From contig NC_058140.1 of the NCBI RefSeq assembly GCF_011075055.1, positions 13,204,668 through 13,268,667 on the forward strand: 64,000 bases of DNA, in the 5' to 3' direction. Shown here in pieces: positions 34,294 to 47,491 of the stretch. The first letter of the stretch is position 1, and each line of letters starts with the position of its first letter. Source of the stretch: Mangifera indica (lineage: Eukaryota > Streptophyta > Magnoliopsida > Sapindales > Anacardiaceae). The notes below the pieces were generated by a model, which saw only the letters and a list, made by a program, of their open reading frames with translations, was not told where the DNA came from and ran no database searches. The position numbers were made by a program, and so were the translations under genes.

Positions 34294-37200
34294 TCAAAAC
34301 CATGGCATCCACCATATATACATCTTGCCAAGATTTGTGTGTGAAACGGCTTCAGCAATTAATCGCCGTGCCTGGCCTTCTACACCTAAAGGTAAAGATG
34401 GTGCTGCCCCAACCCCAACCACCACTCCTTGCAACCTTGCCTGAATACTATTGATGGCTCGCTGCAAATATATAGATAATACATGCTTAAATAAGAACTG
34501 CGAATACAAGTTGCTGCTGATGGTACAATTTTAAATCATTAGAATCATAAAGCATTACTTTGTTACAAGAACAAAGGAGAACAGCGAATACAACATACCT
34601 GTGCACGTGGGTTCTGAACTTCTACCCCACTGGATTTGTGAATTTTAGTCCACTCAACGAGAGGATCATGAATGAATGTTTCAAGAACACTCATTAAAGT
34701 CTCCCTGTGAGTTCGTAGCACTTGAAGTGTAATTTCACAAGAGTTCAGGAAGATGCCCTCATAACCAGTGATCCCCAAGCCATCAATCATGTTCTATATG
34801 TTACATCAGATAGGATCAGTTTTTCCAGTAGGCAACTGAATTACTTATTTACATGGTAAGAGTTAACTAATAAGTTCAGGAAAGCACTGCATTAGAAGCG
34901 AATCTTTTTCATGTTTGCTACATGATTATTTTACTTAACCAAAAAGTTACTAATAATACATTTATCACCAAGGATTCTAGAAATATCCTGCACGTAATGA
35001 TACTAGGATCATATTTAATAGGTCTTGTTCTCACTGAAAAGTGGGAAAACTTGAGGATTTCTAAAAATTCAAGAATACTGATTGAAACCATAGTTTAAAT
35101 ATGGATATGTTCTCTTCATACCTGGGTCAACCTGAAAGGCACCAGCTCAGGCTTCTCCAACTCCAAACCTTTATCAAACAGGCAACTGAAATCAACATGA
35201 ACGCAGTCACCTGTTGTAGAGTCAAAGAGAATGTTTTCCCCGTGTCGATCACCCAGCCCTACGATATGTCCAACCATGGACCAAACTGCCGTAGTGTGTG
35301 CATAGGCAACTCGAGCCCGAAACCAAGCAGCAGGCTCAGAAAAAGTAGTCAAGAACCATTTGTGAAATACCGGGGGAAACATGGAAAGGATCTTTGTCTT
35401 CAACATCTCATCTTCTGGCATTTTACCTTGGCATTGATCATAGATCCGTTTAATTTGGGGATTTGTTTTCTGCCTATCAAATTTGCCACAGGATATATAA
35501 ATGTCCTGGAGTATATGCCGCAGGCCACGAGTATGAGGTACCCATTCCACCATACCACAGTCCTCAGTTAGAGGAATTACTGCAAAGGTACGAATATAAA
35601 GCTTCCTTCGACGACTTTCTGGATATTTTGATAACAAACGGTTTATCATTGCAGTGAACTCCATCATACGAGCATCTTTCCTAAGATCATCCTTTGGTTT
35701 GCAAAGGAATGGGCGTTCAGTGCCATCACTGCCCAAAAGAACAATCTGAAAACACAAAAGTAAATGAATGAATAAATAAATTTAAAAAATTATAGCACAT
35801 GGTCAAAAGATAAGGTGTGCAAACTGTCTAGGTAGCTAATAGAACATTTTATAAATAATATGGCAGAGGGATGAATCCTACGTGGTATGGTCTATACAGA
35901 TTATCACCAAAATCAACACAATTTATGACTTATAACTACCCAATTTCAAATGCTTATCAAAATCAAAATGCAAATCATTAGGTCCAGGATGTCCTTAAAA
36001 AGGGTTTGGTTAATTCACTATTTTATGCAAGCAAGGAAACTTTTTTAGTAGCAATGCAATGCCTTCTCAATAACATCAAGTGCTTTCCCTGGGAAAATGT
36101 TGTGGTATGATGTGAATGTGAACCACTAAGAAACAAAGCCAAAAGTTTATTGGGAAATGAATTCAGAAAGATACGTCAAAAAGCATTTTCAGTTAAATTT
36201 ATAAGATCAATATCCTGGAGTGTTACCTTTTTAGGTCGCTGAAGAGATGAAAGAATTTCAGCCTCATCAGCTATTCCTGATATTGTAGGAAGATCAGAGG
36301 TAGAAAAGATATTAGAGGAAAGTGATTCATCGAGATTAACTTTGTATGTTGGTAGACTAACAGAAAGGGATAGTTGAGTAGGCATAATTATCCCCAACGG
36401 CATCATCCTTTTCAAGGCACTGAATTCTGTTGAGATATTAATTGTCTTTGCTTTTGACTGCCCTGTGTGAAAGCACAATTTGATCAAATGATCAATCAGG
36501 CAAGCAAACTGATCAAACAAATTGTTTCCACTATTTCCTTGGCTAAATCCCTTCCGTGCAGCTTGTATGATTTCTGCAGCTGCCTCCCTTCTAGAAGGAA
36601 CTGTGGATTTTGAAACTGCTGCCATAATCCATAAGGCTTGTTGTGGGTACTGCCGAAGAACCAAGGTGATGATGTGTTTAACCAACCGAACAACTTCTTC
36701 ATTCTGGTGGCAAATTCTGGAAACTAACTGAGGCAACACTGTTAACCATTGGTTTGGAGGCAAATCCTTGCAACAGCCCCTCATAATACTCATTAACTGT
36801 AAAATACAACAAGAAAGAGAACCATATTAATGTATTGATGAAAAATGAAGAGATTTCACTGGTAAGGAAAACAGAATAAAGCTCATCTCATCTTATAAAT
36901 TTAAAAAATACCTTCATATGGACACTTTTCAAATCTTTATTAGAGGACCAGCCATTTCTTTGATAAATACTCCCAAAGTCAAACCATAAGGTTAACAACC
37001 TTGGAAGAGCTTGGAACAGATTTTTGTGGCCTCTATGGAGTCCCTTTGCATAGAATAACAGAACGTCAGGTAGGTAAGACCACCAATGCTTCTCAATGTC
37101 TGTGTTCACAGAAGTAAACACAGCAGAATTTGATGGCACCATCCTGGGGCCTAGCTCGGTATTCTCTTCTTGACGTTTCCTAGCATCAACAAGCACATCA

Positions 37201-40200
37201 TCACAATACTTGGCCATGTAAAAGTATCCTTTTTCCCATGTGGGTTGCAGTTCCCTCACCCTGGAATAAAGACTAATTACATCTTCCTTCTGCTTCTGCC
37301 CAGTGTAATGAATCCACCGAGAATAAAGGAGAAGGGTCTTTGCGATATCTCTTTTCTCATTCAAAGTTTGATTATCACAAAGTAAAGGAGGTGGGTTTGA
37401 TGGAACAAGTGAAAGGCTTGTAATGGATGATATTGCAGCAGAGCCAACAACTTCAACAGGCATGTTGAGGAGATACTTTTGCAACTCATCGATGGCTCCA
37501 TCAGATCGTTTAAACCTCCAAAGAAGCTTGGACTTTTCCATGTGAACATTAGGTGCACCAGAAGCTTGAGCTTCTAGAATTGCTCGATTTGCAATCTCAT
37601 AATGACCAGCCAAGCGGCAGAGCTTTGCATATTGAAGCCAACAATTTCCAACTTGAGGTCCAAGACCACTAGCACCAAATACCATTCTCCGAAAAGCCAA
37701 CAGTGGCTCTCTAGCCCAAAGTGAAGGTTGAGTAAACCTGAGTCGGTTTTCCCAATTATCAATTACATTTGAGAATTTCATATCACCTAGATGAAAAGAT
37801 TTCTCCAAGAATGAGTCATTTACAAGTAAAGCATGGAACTCTTCTATCTCCCTTAGTAGATGAAGCTTTACAATAAAAGGATAAGCCCGTGTATAAGAAT
37901 CCATGCCTGCAGCAGCCAATGGAGCAATTAGAGCTTGTTTAGATAGTGCAATTTTTTCAGCAACTGAGAAATGATCTTTCTTCATCATTGCCTGAAGAAT
38001 CTTTGCTACATCCATGTCAAAGGTAGCATTACTCTCAGAACTACTACAAAGTAAACCTTCTTCATCAGCCCCACTAACATACTCATTCATCAAATCCCAT
38101 CTTCCAAGCCTCCATGCTGCCTGCACACCTTGCATGCACCATGTTTTATTGTATTTTGGTATCCTAGAAATCAGACCATCAACAATAGTGACCATGGCTT
38201 GAAGATGGCACATGTTAAGTAAACAATTAAGGACATCTGAATGCCTCTGAACAGAAGTTGGATCCATCTGCAAGGCTTGTTCACAAGAAGTCAAGACTTC
38301 GGCCCAGTTTCCTGCTTTTTTGTTTATTAAGAGCATATCTTGTGAACTTAATAATTTACGTAAACGCGCCAATCCAGATAGACCATCAGACTCATCAAGA
38401 CAGCTATATATTTCCATTAGAAAAGAAACATCTTCATCCTCAAAGGTGCCACTCTTTTCAGCTGCAGGGTTGAAGGAACCTGACTTTCTGCGCACATGAG
38501 ATTCAAAATACATTAAAGACCTTTCATAAGCCTGACACCTGAAGGAAGCCTTGGCAAGGGTTACCTTTGGAATCACATTTAAAAGTTCTGAAACATATTT
38601 ACATTGAACAAGGAGTTGATCCTGATTGGCCAAATAAGTTGGGGTTGGATCCTTTGACTTGGATGCTTGGGGCCTAGAAGTGGCCGATCGTAATGACCGT
38701 GAAAGAGCTAATTCTTGTTCAACATCATCCACCCATTGCCCAAGATTATCAAGAAGAGTGAAGATAGCTTGAATGCAAACTTCACTTTGCCCACCACTGA
38801 TTCCATGAACTGCAGCTCCACTATTCTCACATGCCGCAGCATCAAGAACAGATAAGATTTCTAGTGTAATCCCTTCACGTGCCTCCTCAGTGCCATGACA
38901 GACAGCATTAAGAACTAAATATGGCAGGAGATATATTGCAGTTTGCATATCATGGCGCACTATGCCTCGACATGCATTAAAGATGCTAGCACGGGATCCA
39001 GTTGCATGCACAGTCAGTTTTTTAGTCCAAAAAAATATCCATCTTCTGAATGACATAGAAGGACGATAAATTGGACCAGTAGATGCAGAATCAGACACAT
39101 TTGGAAGTTGAAATCTAGAGGTTAAACAAGGGGCTAATATCTCTTTCACATAATTAGAGAACCGATCCCACAATCTTTGACCCCTTACATTCATCTCATA
39201 AATATTATCAGAACTTCTATTGCAAGATGTGGCCCTTTTCAAAGATTCTTTATCCTTCAACACTTGAGACATGGAAGCAGCACTATTCTCATCCAATGAT
39301 GCTTCACAACCCGCAATTTTTAAGAGCTCTTGTATAGCCAATGCAGCTGAATCCTGAATGATGGTATCAGGTGCAGCTCTGAAAGCCCTAACCAGATGCT
39401 TGTGAATCAACTCAAAAATAAGGTCATCATCTGAACATTCAATTTTAAAGCGTTGGCATGGAAAACCCTTTACTTTGGCAGGGTCAACGGCTCCCAATGC
39501 TCCAAGGCAATCAACACATATCAACTTTAGCCGCTGACCCACTGTAGTCCTTGATTCTTCTGCACATCCTCTAAGTAAAGAAGTGATCAGAGAGCTCAAA
39601 ACATCCATCTCTGAACCTGTTTCACCATTGATTAAAGCAGTAACATTCTCATTTCTTATTTTCAACAACTTACTCAACTCACATGCTACCATGTACCTCA
39701 CATTCAAGTTCTCATGATTCAGACCATCAACAACATCACGTAATTGATCCTTCAAAGTCATTGACCCGCGTGCTTCTTGTATGGCTCTATTCACTTCTGT
39801 AAGAGCAGGAATACTAGGCAACAAAGGGAACTCATGAATATGCTGCCTCAAGATAGCCTTGTTCTTTAACACAAGCTCTTCTAATATTTTAACCACTTGA
39901 TTCAAAATTATAGAGGGATTATCTTTATCTCTCTCCAAGAATGGAATAAGAGCAGCAAAAACTTGAGAAATAACATGCTTCATGCTAGATTGAGATACTG
40001 TTGCCAATTGCTCAATAAAAAAATGCAAGACAGATAGACCCTCACACTGAAGTGATTCTTTACCAATGGCATGCAAAAGAAGAACAAGTACTTTTGGAAG
40101 ATATGTATTAAGGTGTGAACCCATCATTTTTATCAGCATCTCAATACGTTTTAAAGCTTGTTTCTGCAGTGAAAAATCCTCTGCATGAAGCATTTTCCTG

Positions 40201-43200
40201 TCAATACTATTGAGAAGACCAACAAAATGATGCCTCAGAAAGCCTGGAAGATCTTCAGAACCAGTCAGAACTACAGCAACTTTCCTTATCATCTGTGGTA
40301 CTCTGGCTAACCTGTAAATCAAAGTCATTTATACTTAGCAGGAAAACCAATATTTTCTCCATCTATAGCTATATAATCCCAGTTGAACATACTCATAATT
40401 CAAACAGTAGCCAGAGGCTAGTCAATGATTAAACAAATTATACAAATGAAGTGCCTACCTCAAGTAAAGACATAACAAACTCATCTAAGTAAAGAAGAAA
40501 TTTCAAAAAACCTAAGAGAAAACAGATAAAAATAATACCAGCCACTGCACACCCAAAAGCTTCAAAGAAAAAACAATACAATTTTACAGAGGTTTTACCT
40601 TCTAGCGATAGAGTAAAAGTTTCAGATATGTCAAAGAAGGATCTAATTAGCATTTAATTAACTTCATTTACATTCTTCTTAACAGGAGTAGAGCTCTACC
40701 TTTTGCTTATCTCATCAGAATCACCACCATCAAGAAAACAAATAAGTTCATCCAAAAGTGCAGGTAATGCAGCTGCAAAGATTTCTTGGTTGTCAGACCC
40801 AGTCTGTCTGCGGTAAAACTCCAAAGCTGAGAGTAATCCACGGTCATCTGCTTGATGGAGAGCATATGCAAGCACTCTTGGTAGCCAATTCACTATCAAT
40901 GGCACCATATCAGTGTTCAAACACTTGGCCAACTCATATAAGATGCCAACCGCTTCATCACTATCCTGCTGAGACACCACAAGCTTTGGAAGAACTACAG
41001 GAATCATTTTCTTGAGAAGTTCTTCAGTTTCAAAACCAAAAACAGCCTCTGCAAACTCTCTGACCATTTTTGGACGGCTTGCAAGCTTCACACATAGGTA
41101 ATTAAACAGCTCATTACGAACAAGAACTGCTTTTGAAATTAGTCGTTCAAATCCTCCTTTCACATGAAAGTAGCAAGATTTGTGTATTAACCTTGATGCA
41201 CTCATCCTCACCGTTGTGTGAGAATTGTCAAGCTGTTCAAGCAACAATATTAGAGAAAGAAAGTAAAGTTGGCTGTGAATATCAACAGCCATCATAACTT
41301 CAGCTATAGATTCCAAAAGAGTCTCAAAGATCTGGGGATCATCAGCTGCTGTCAAGGCATTTTTTATTATATCCAAAAACTGGCATTCCTTACTTGATGC
41401 ATCTTCATCCAAAAATAAACAACTCAAAACAGTGTCCTCAAGGAAGGAACTAATCTGAAGGCAGAAGGCTTCTCTTATAGCCTTCTTTCTGTTAAGGAGC
41501 AGAAATCTGATGCATTTAATCCATTTAGATCTTGTTTTAAGCAGAACATCTCTAGTCCCATGAACAAGTATCCGTCGAATAACTCTCACACAGGCAAGTT
41601 GAACCTCTTCTGAAGACTGGTCATAAAGAAGATCAAAATATAAAGACAGAAGATTAATGTAATCACAACTGAAGGCAATGTCCTTGCTCTGCATATCAGA
41701 AAGATTCATGATTCTCGAAGTTAGGTCATGATTGCGCTCAGATTTTATGTCACACTTAGAACACCAGAAACCTTGTAGTAAATAGCCAGCTGTCTGATTC
41801 AGTTTCTCATCTTCGATGCTAAAAAATAATTTGCAAGTGTTTTTATCCAAACCCTCAACACAACTACAAGATCCATAAAGGCATGATAAAAACCCAAGAG
41901 ATAAAGAAAATATTTTCTTAACTTTTTCATGCTCATCTTTCCCCAAAACCCTGCAAACATGGCGCCAAAATGCCAATGATCATGCAGCATAAATAATGTA
42001 TTGTAGATATCCTAAAAGTATTAGTAATTTATACATTTAGAAACAAGCATTTTCCCATCCACTTGCCCAGCCACATCCCTCACACAAAGAAATCATTCCC
42101 ATTAACAAACACACACATAGACAAACTACAGTTTTTGCTGATATCAAAAGAAATAAATAATATTCTAGTAATAAAAAAATACAACAGATTTATTCATTGT
42201 TCTGAATGAAAACTTTGAAATTGGAAAATTCAAGCAGAAATGCAAACTAATGATAAAGCAAAGGGAAAAAATCCAATATTCACTTACTCCAGCCTCTTGA
42301 AGATATGTGGTAATACATTAAGACCAGACCACAAGACTACCACTGGTAAACAAATGATAGCTTCAATTCTTACTTCCTCAGATTCATCACAACAAGCCAA
42401 GTCCAAGATTTCAAAATCACTTTCAGTAGTGAAACTGTGGCCAAGTTTGGAGAAAACTCGAACAGCAGTACATTTTGTTTTCCAAGGAGGGTGAGGTTCT
42501 GAAACCACAATAGGCTGTGTCCATGGAAGCTTTAGCACCATGTTTAGAAGATCCCCACCATCAACTTTATTTTTGAAAAGCTCAGTCTCAATGAAGGGGC
42601 CTGATCAATGATAGAATGAACGTAAGTCACAGATTATAATAAAATATAACCTAGCCTCAAAGACCAAACTCCTGCGAAGAACTATAGGTCAAGACACTAA
42701 TTTTATGTGAACACATAAAAAAGGAATGCAGTCGTACGAAACATAGTCAGAGAGTATCAAGCTGTCGCAAACCAGGACTTCAATTTGAGTGTAAATGAGG
42801 CATTTACTTGCAGAAAATTGAGCAAAAACTGTGTCTTTCACAAATTCAACAATAAATAGCAAAAGGATTTCCATACCTTCTTCCTTTGAAAAGAAAACTT
42901 TGAGAACTATCAATAAATAACCAATTTTCTTAGCAAAACTATTAGTATATGTATAAAGTAGTATAGTATTGCTATCCAAGAAGATTAGATTTGTTGCCTT
43001 ACTTTGTGAAAGCAAGATGTGGTGAATTCCTTCCAAGTAGATAGAAATATCAAGTGTAATCAGACTTCCCTGCTTTGCCTAGAACAAGATAAATCTAAAT
43101 TAGTATTCAAACTAAACAAGTCGAATGAGAAATTTACAAGTTCTGGCATACCTGCTCATTTATCCAGGGAATCCATGCAGTCATCTGGTGGAAGATGCAA

Positions 43201-46200
43201 AGTGATATATCGTTCTGAGGATATATAGAGAAAGCAATGCAAAGCATGCTAAGAGCAGTTAATGCAACATCTGGGCTCAGAGCACTTGGTTTGATAGAGG
43301 GAGACTCCAAACATTCAACAAATGAAAAGAGTGACGCACACATATAATCTGCATATTCTTCTTCTCCTTCACAATTAAAGATATTAGTAGGCTGATGCTC
43401 CACCATCACTTTATCATCAGAAACAATATGCTCCCCATCTATTTTTTGGCGTTTGACCTTGAAAGCATTTACGCTGCAGACAAGCCTTTTTTCTCCAACT
43501 TTCCAGTTTTCAGTTGAATTATCACCTGATGTTAATAGATCTAGACTAACATTATTTGCTGTCTTCTCTCCAACACGATCAGGACCAAGAACAGAGAGAG
43601 CTACTTGAAAGCAATTAATCAATGGAAAGCAAGGTTCTGATGAACAAAGAGTATGTACAAGAGATTCAGGCCTCCAGACATGCGGAGGGCAAGCTTTAGC
43701 AATCCGTGTGTATACACTGCACAAAGCAACCTGAAAACAAAAGTTCAAATGCAAAGTTCAAGCTAGCTTGAAGATTACATGAGTGTCAGAGAAAAATGTT
43801 TAAGCTACCTAAACAAGAAGTGAGATATTCAAATTACCCTGAGCTCCTGGCTTTTGGTTCGAGACAGTGACTGAGGAAAAATATTTACTAAAGCACTAGC
43901 TGTCAACTTTACAACAGCATCAGGACAACTAGAGTGCAGTGCTGCCAGGCAAGCACCTATGGAGGAATCATAATCCACATTCCTGAAAAGTAAACCTTGG
44001 CTTAGAGTTCTATGGATATAAGTAAGAGGATGGGTACTTAATGCCTCTCCAAAAAAAATATCACATTGACTAGAATTAGGTGAGTGATCAAACAATCAAT
44101 AGAACAAGTGCCCTGTACAAGTTATTCATTCAGAACTTTTTCCAACTTAGTAATTTTGGTGCTAAACTGTGTAAGTGTACTACAAGATATCTACCACTAG
44201 ATAGGGATAAGTTCTATGCATTTGAGCATGTACCTGAATACAGGAAGTCCCTCCTTGTCCTCACTCAATATGGTGGCTATTGACAAGATTAAATTCTCAT
44301 GAGGGATGATGTCATAACATATAACCGATATCATGATGCGCACAAAGTCAAAACATGCCTTCCAAAAAATTGTAATTGTCAGACAATTGTGAGAAAAGGT
44401 AAATCATATAAAAGTGCCCAAAAAAGCAAGAGTTCATTCCAAATGTCTATATACTGGACAAATAAGTTAAAATTTACAACTTTGAGTCACTCTGTTACCC
44501 ACCATTTGCAGATCAGCATCTCCATAACATAAGAGAGAACATGCAGCTGATACAAATGATAGATTGATCAGACCTTCTAGATACAAAGTTCCTTCAGTTA
44601 AGCATTTGCTAAGAAGCTTAATAATCCAAGCAGCAAAAGATTGCCACCTCCTTTTACCCAAGAGGTTGATTAAGATACCAGGGCCATCAATTGGTTTATT
44701 ACTAGCTGGGAGATCACATAGGGAAATTGGATCACTGGAAACTCCACAAAATGACTCAAGAAAGCACTTTAAAGTCAACTTGGTGGATTCAGTAATGCTT
44801 GAACCATCAGTATCCAGTGATGCAATATACGAAATATCTTTACAAAAACAAAGACATATTTGATGGTTAGAATTCTTGTATATTTCTATAATGCACAAGA
44901 GATATGTCAATAAAAGTGAAAAGACAACAAAGACATTGCAGTAAGGGGAGTTTTCTTGTTTTTTTGACAATAATCAAAATTAACTAACAGTACTAGAAAT
45001 ATAACAGAGAGTTATAAGATTAGCAATTGTATACTAGAAGGTTATCACACTAGCAGTTGGTGGAGTAATTTCTACATTTATTATCTTACCTTCAATTGCC
45101 AGCATGGCATCAACAAAAAGAAGACGATATGCATCTCTTGCTCCAGTACGAAGCAAGGATAGCAGTGATGCAACTGTTTCAAAAATCACTCCATGCTGAA
45201 ACCTTAAAAAAACGAAAAACAAAAAAATCAAGCTGCAGTATTGTTAAGATATAAAATTGACATGCAAACATAGAGGTAAAAGAGTCAAACTTAACATCAT
45301 TAGAGAAATAAAATAAGGCTATTTTTATACTCAAGACTGCATCCACCTTTAAAATCCAATTCCCCTGTATTTAAAATCATAATAACACAAAAAAATTCAC
45401 CAGAAACACTTCAATTCCCAGTTAGACAGGGACATCATATAATTTACAATTGTTGGAGACAGCACTTATACAAACAGCAAAAACATTTACTATGTAGCAG
45501 TTCAATTAATTTGAAAAGTGAAGATATCACACCTAAAAGGACATCAGCCCATCAACATTAAAGCCATGTAAACTTAAAAAACTCACACAATAACATTTTC
45601 ATTAGAGTTTGAAACAGGCTAAATCAGATAATATATCACTGACCACCACAATACAAAATTGACGTACTTTCTTTTGTTTAAGTAATAAACACTTTTATAG
45701 TTAGTCAACATACAAGATTCAATTTTTCTCTTTCTCTTATCCTCAATTCCATCAAATGAGTGACAAATAAAATATGAGAAATTTACAATACAAAAAAATC
45801 TTAAAAAACACACCAAAAACTGAAAATCGCATGACTTCACTTACCGAAATGCAGGTTCAGCAAAGAAAGGAAGTATTCGACCAATGACAGGTAAAACAGC
45901 AGCAGCTTTACCGTGGAAAAAAACTCCGGGAAAATTTCTAGCTGTATGAGAAACGAGCTTCAATACAGCAACCACCTCTCTCTCATTGGCTGAAACACAT
46001 TTACAAATCAAGAACACACAGAAATTAACATTAATTAATCAGATAGTTTTAATCAAAAAGAAAAGTAATAAACGAGTATGTCGGGTTGAAAAAGTACAAG
46101 AAGGAGAGGGAACGACGTAGGCGTGGAGAAGATTGGGGAGAACAGCGCGAAATCTGGATTCTAAAGCGTCGTCGTTTTGGTTACAAGTGCTTGATTGAGT

Positions 46201-46263
46201 TGATGAAGATGCTGCTATGCGTTCTCGAAGCTCGTGCACTAGACTCGAAAGATTGTTCGCCAT
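34294..46263 (-). CDS. ATR: ATR checkpoint kinase (PIKK family), complete
   Basis: This is the apical kinase of the replication-stress and DNA-damage response. Fifteen exons: 46098-46263, 45845-45989, 45090-45202, 44503-44837, 44234-44358, 43838-43982, 43152-43730, 43003-43078, 42288-42600, 40700-41950, 36912-40311, 36227-36796, 35122-35745, 34599-34793 and 34294-34461. All phases agree, giving 2,734 aa (Arabidopsis ATR is close to 2,700). It starts MANNLSSLVHELRERIA. HEAT and UME-type segments run to about residue 1080, and the FAT domain is in the 3.4-kb exon. The kinase domain spans roughly 2400-2650, with ATP-site Lys near 2422 (PFLCKPKDDLRKD), catalytic loop GLGDRHGEN (Asp near 2572) and VHVDFSCLFDKG (Asp near 2591). 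The FATC end is MYIWWMPWF. All key residues are present, so it should be functional. It is tail-to-tail with the PPR-SMR gene, 200 bp apart. Confidence 0.96.
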
Positions 46264-47491
46264 TCCTGTTCACCCTTTCCCCTCTCCCTCCCAATTTCAA
46301 AGTGCTTTAATTTTGCTTCACCGTGGCTCTTACTTCACTATCCATTTTCCCCATTATATTTTGAAAGATTACCCATTACCCCTTATATTTTCCAAGAGTA
46401 CTAGTGAGGACTAGAAATAATAACAATAGACCAAATGAGTATTTTTCCACCAAGGTTTGATGAAAAGATATACTCTCATATTTAGGGGGTGTTTGGTTAG
46501 AGTAATATTTTATTAGCAAAATTAAATAATTACCTTAAAAATATATTAATTATTAATTGTAAATTACTACTATATTTGATAAATGATAAAAATAGATAGG
46601 TATAAATAATCATTATGATTGATTTTAAAATAATTATTCTAAAATATTTATTTATATTATTTGTTATATTAATTAAAAATTAAATTATTTTTATTTTAAA
46701 AAACTTAATATATAATTATATAATTATAATAAAATCAATATTATCTTAATAATCTTTCAATATTTAAGGCGATACTGGTAATTAAATTATCTCTTATATT
46801 ATCTACCACATCATCTTTGATAATAAAATATTATCGAAATTTACATTATTAATAAACCAATTAAAATAACGTAAATAATAAAGTTATATTACCAGAGTAA
46901 TATTTATAAACCACTAACCAAACAGCCCCCAAGATCTAAAAAGTCAAATTCTTATTTGTTATCCACATTCATTAATAAATTCTATTTTATTTTTCTTAAA
47001 ATAAATATTTTCCTCTTTATTGAAATTACAAAACTGTTATTAATACTTAATATCAATGTGAAATTATCAACATATCATTCTCAATTTAAAAAATTTATCC
47101 CTTGCTTTTATGAAAATTATTAAAACTTCACTTAAGTTAGAACTATGACTATCATTTTTTAAATTATTTGAAAAGTATAATGAAATTTTAAAATTTTTAA
47201 ACCCCTTAAACTTTTTTCTGAAATTTCTAAAAAGTTTTGAAAATTTTCATTAACAATTATAATATTTTTAAAGTTTACAATTCAACCCTAAACATTTTAA
47301 AAAGAGAAAAAAGAAAATATAAATTAATAATATTGCATTACAAATTAAATACCAGAAGCAAAATTTCTCACAATCTGAATAATCAATCAATCTCTTCTTC
47401 TATAAATCCTGCCTGAAAACTTATAATCTGAAGATTATTAACATACTTGATCACTAAATTAATATGCCCAATGATCAAACACACACCGACA
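46264..47491. other. ATR upstream region and spacer
   Basis: The ATR promoter presumably lies in 46,264-46,440, beside a 446-bp MITE (separate entry). From 46,930 to 47,490 the DNA is AT-rich and gene-free, and includes the 3' flank of the MSL gene. Confidence 0.45.
46485..46930. mobile_element. MITE with GGGGGTGTTTGGTTAG termini
   Basis: The left end gggggtgtttggttag is matched in inverted orientation by ctaaccaaacagccccc at the right end (one mismatch). The 446-bp interior is AT-rich and non-coding. Short subterminal stretches such as agagtaatatt recur in inverted order. Ends of the GGGG-YTGTTTGGTTA type are typical of plant Tourist/Harbinger-like MITEs. The left flank ends tta, but the right flank (aag) is not a clean match, so the target duplication is uncertain. 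Confidence 0.8.
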
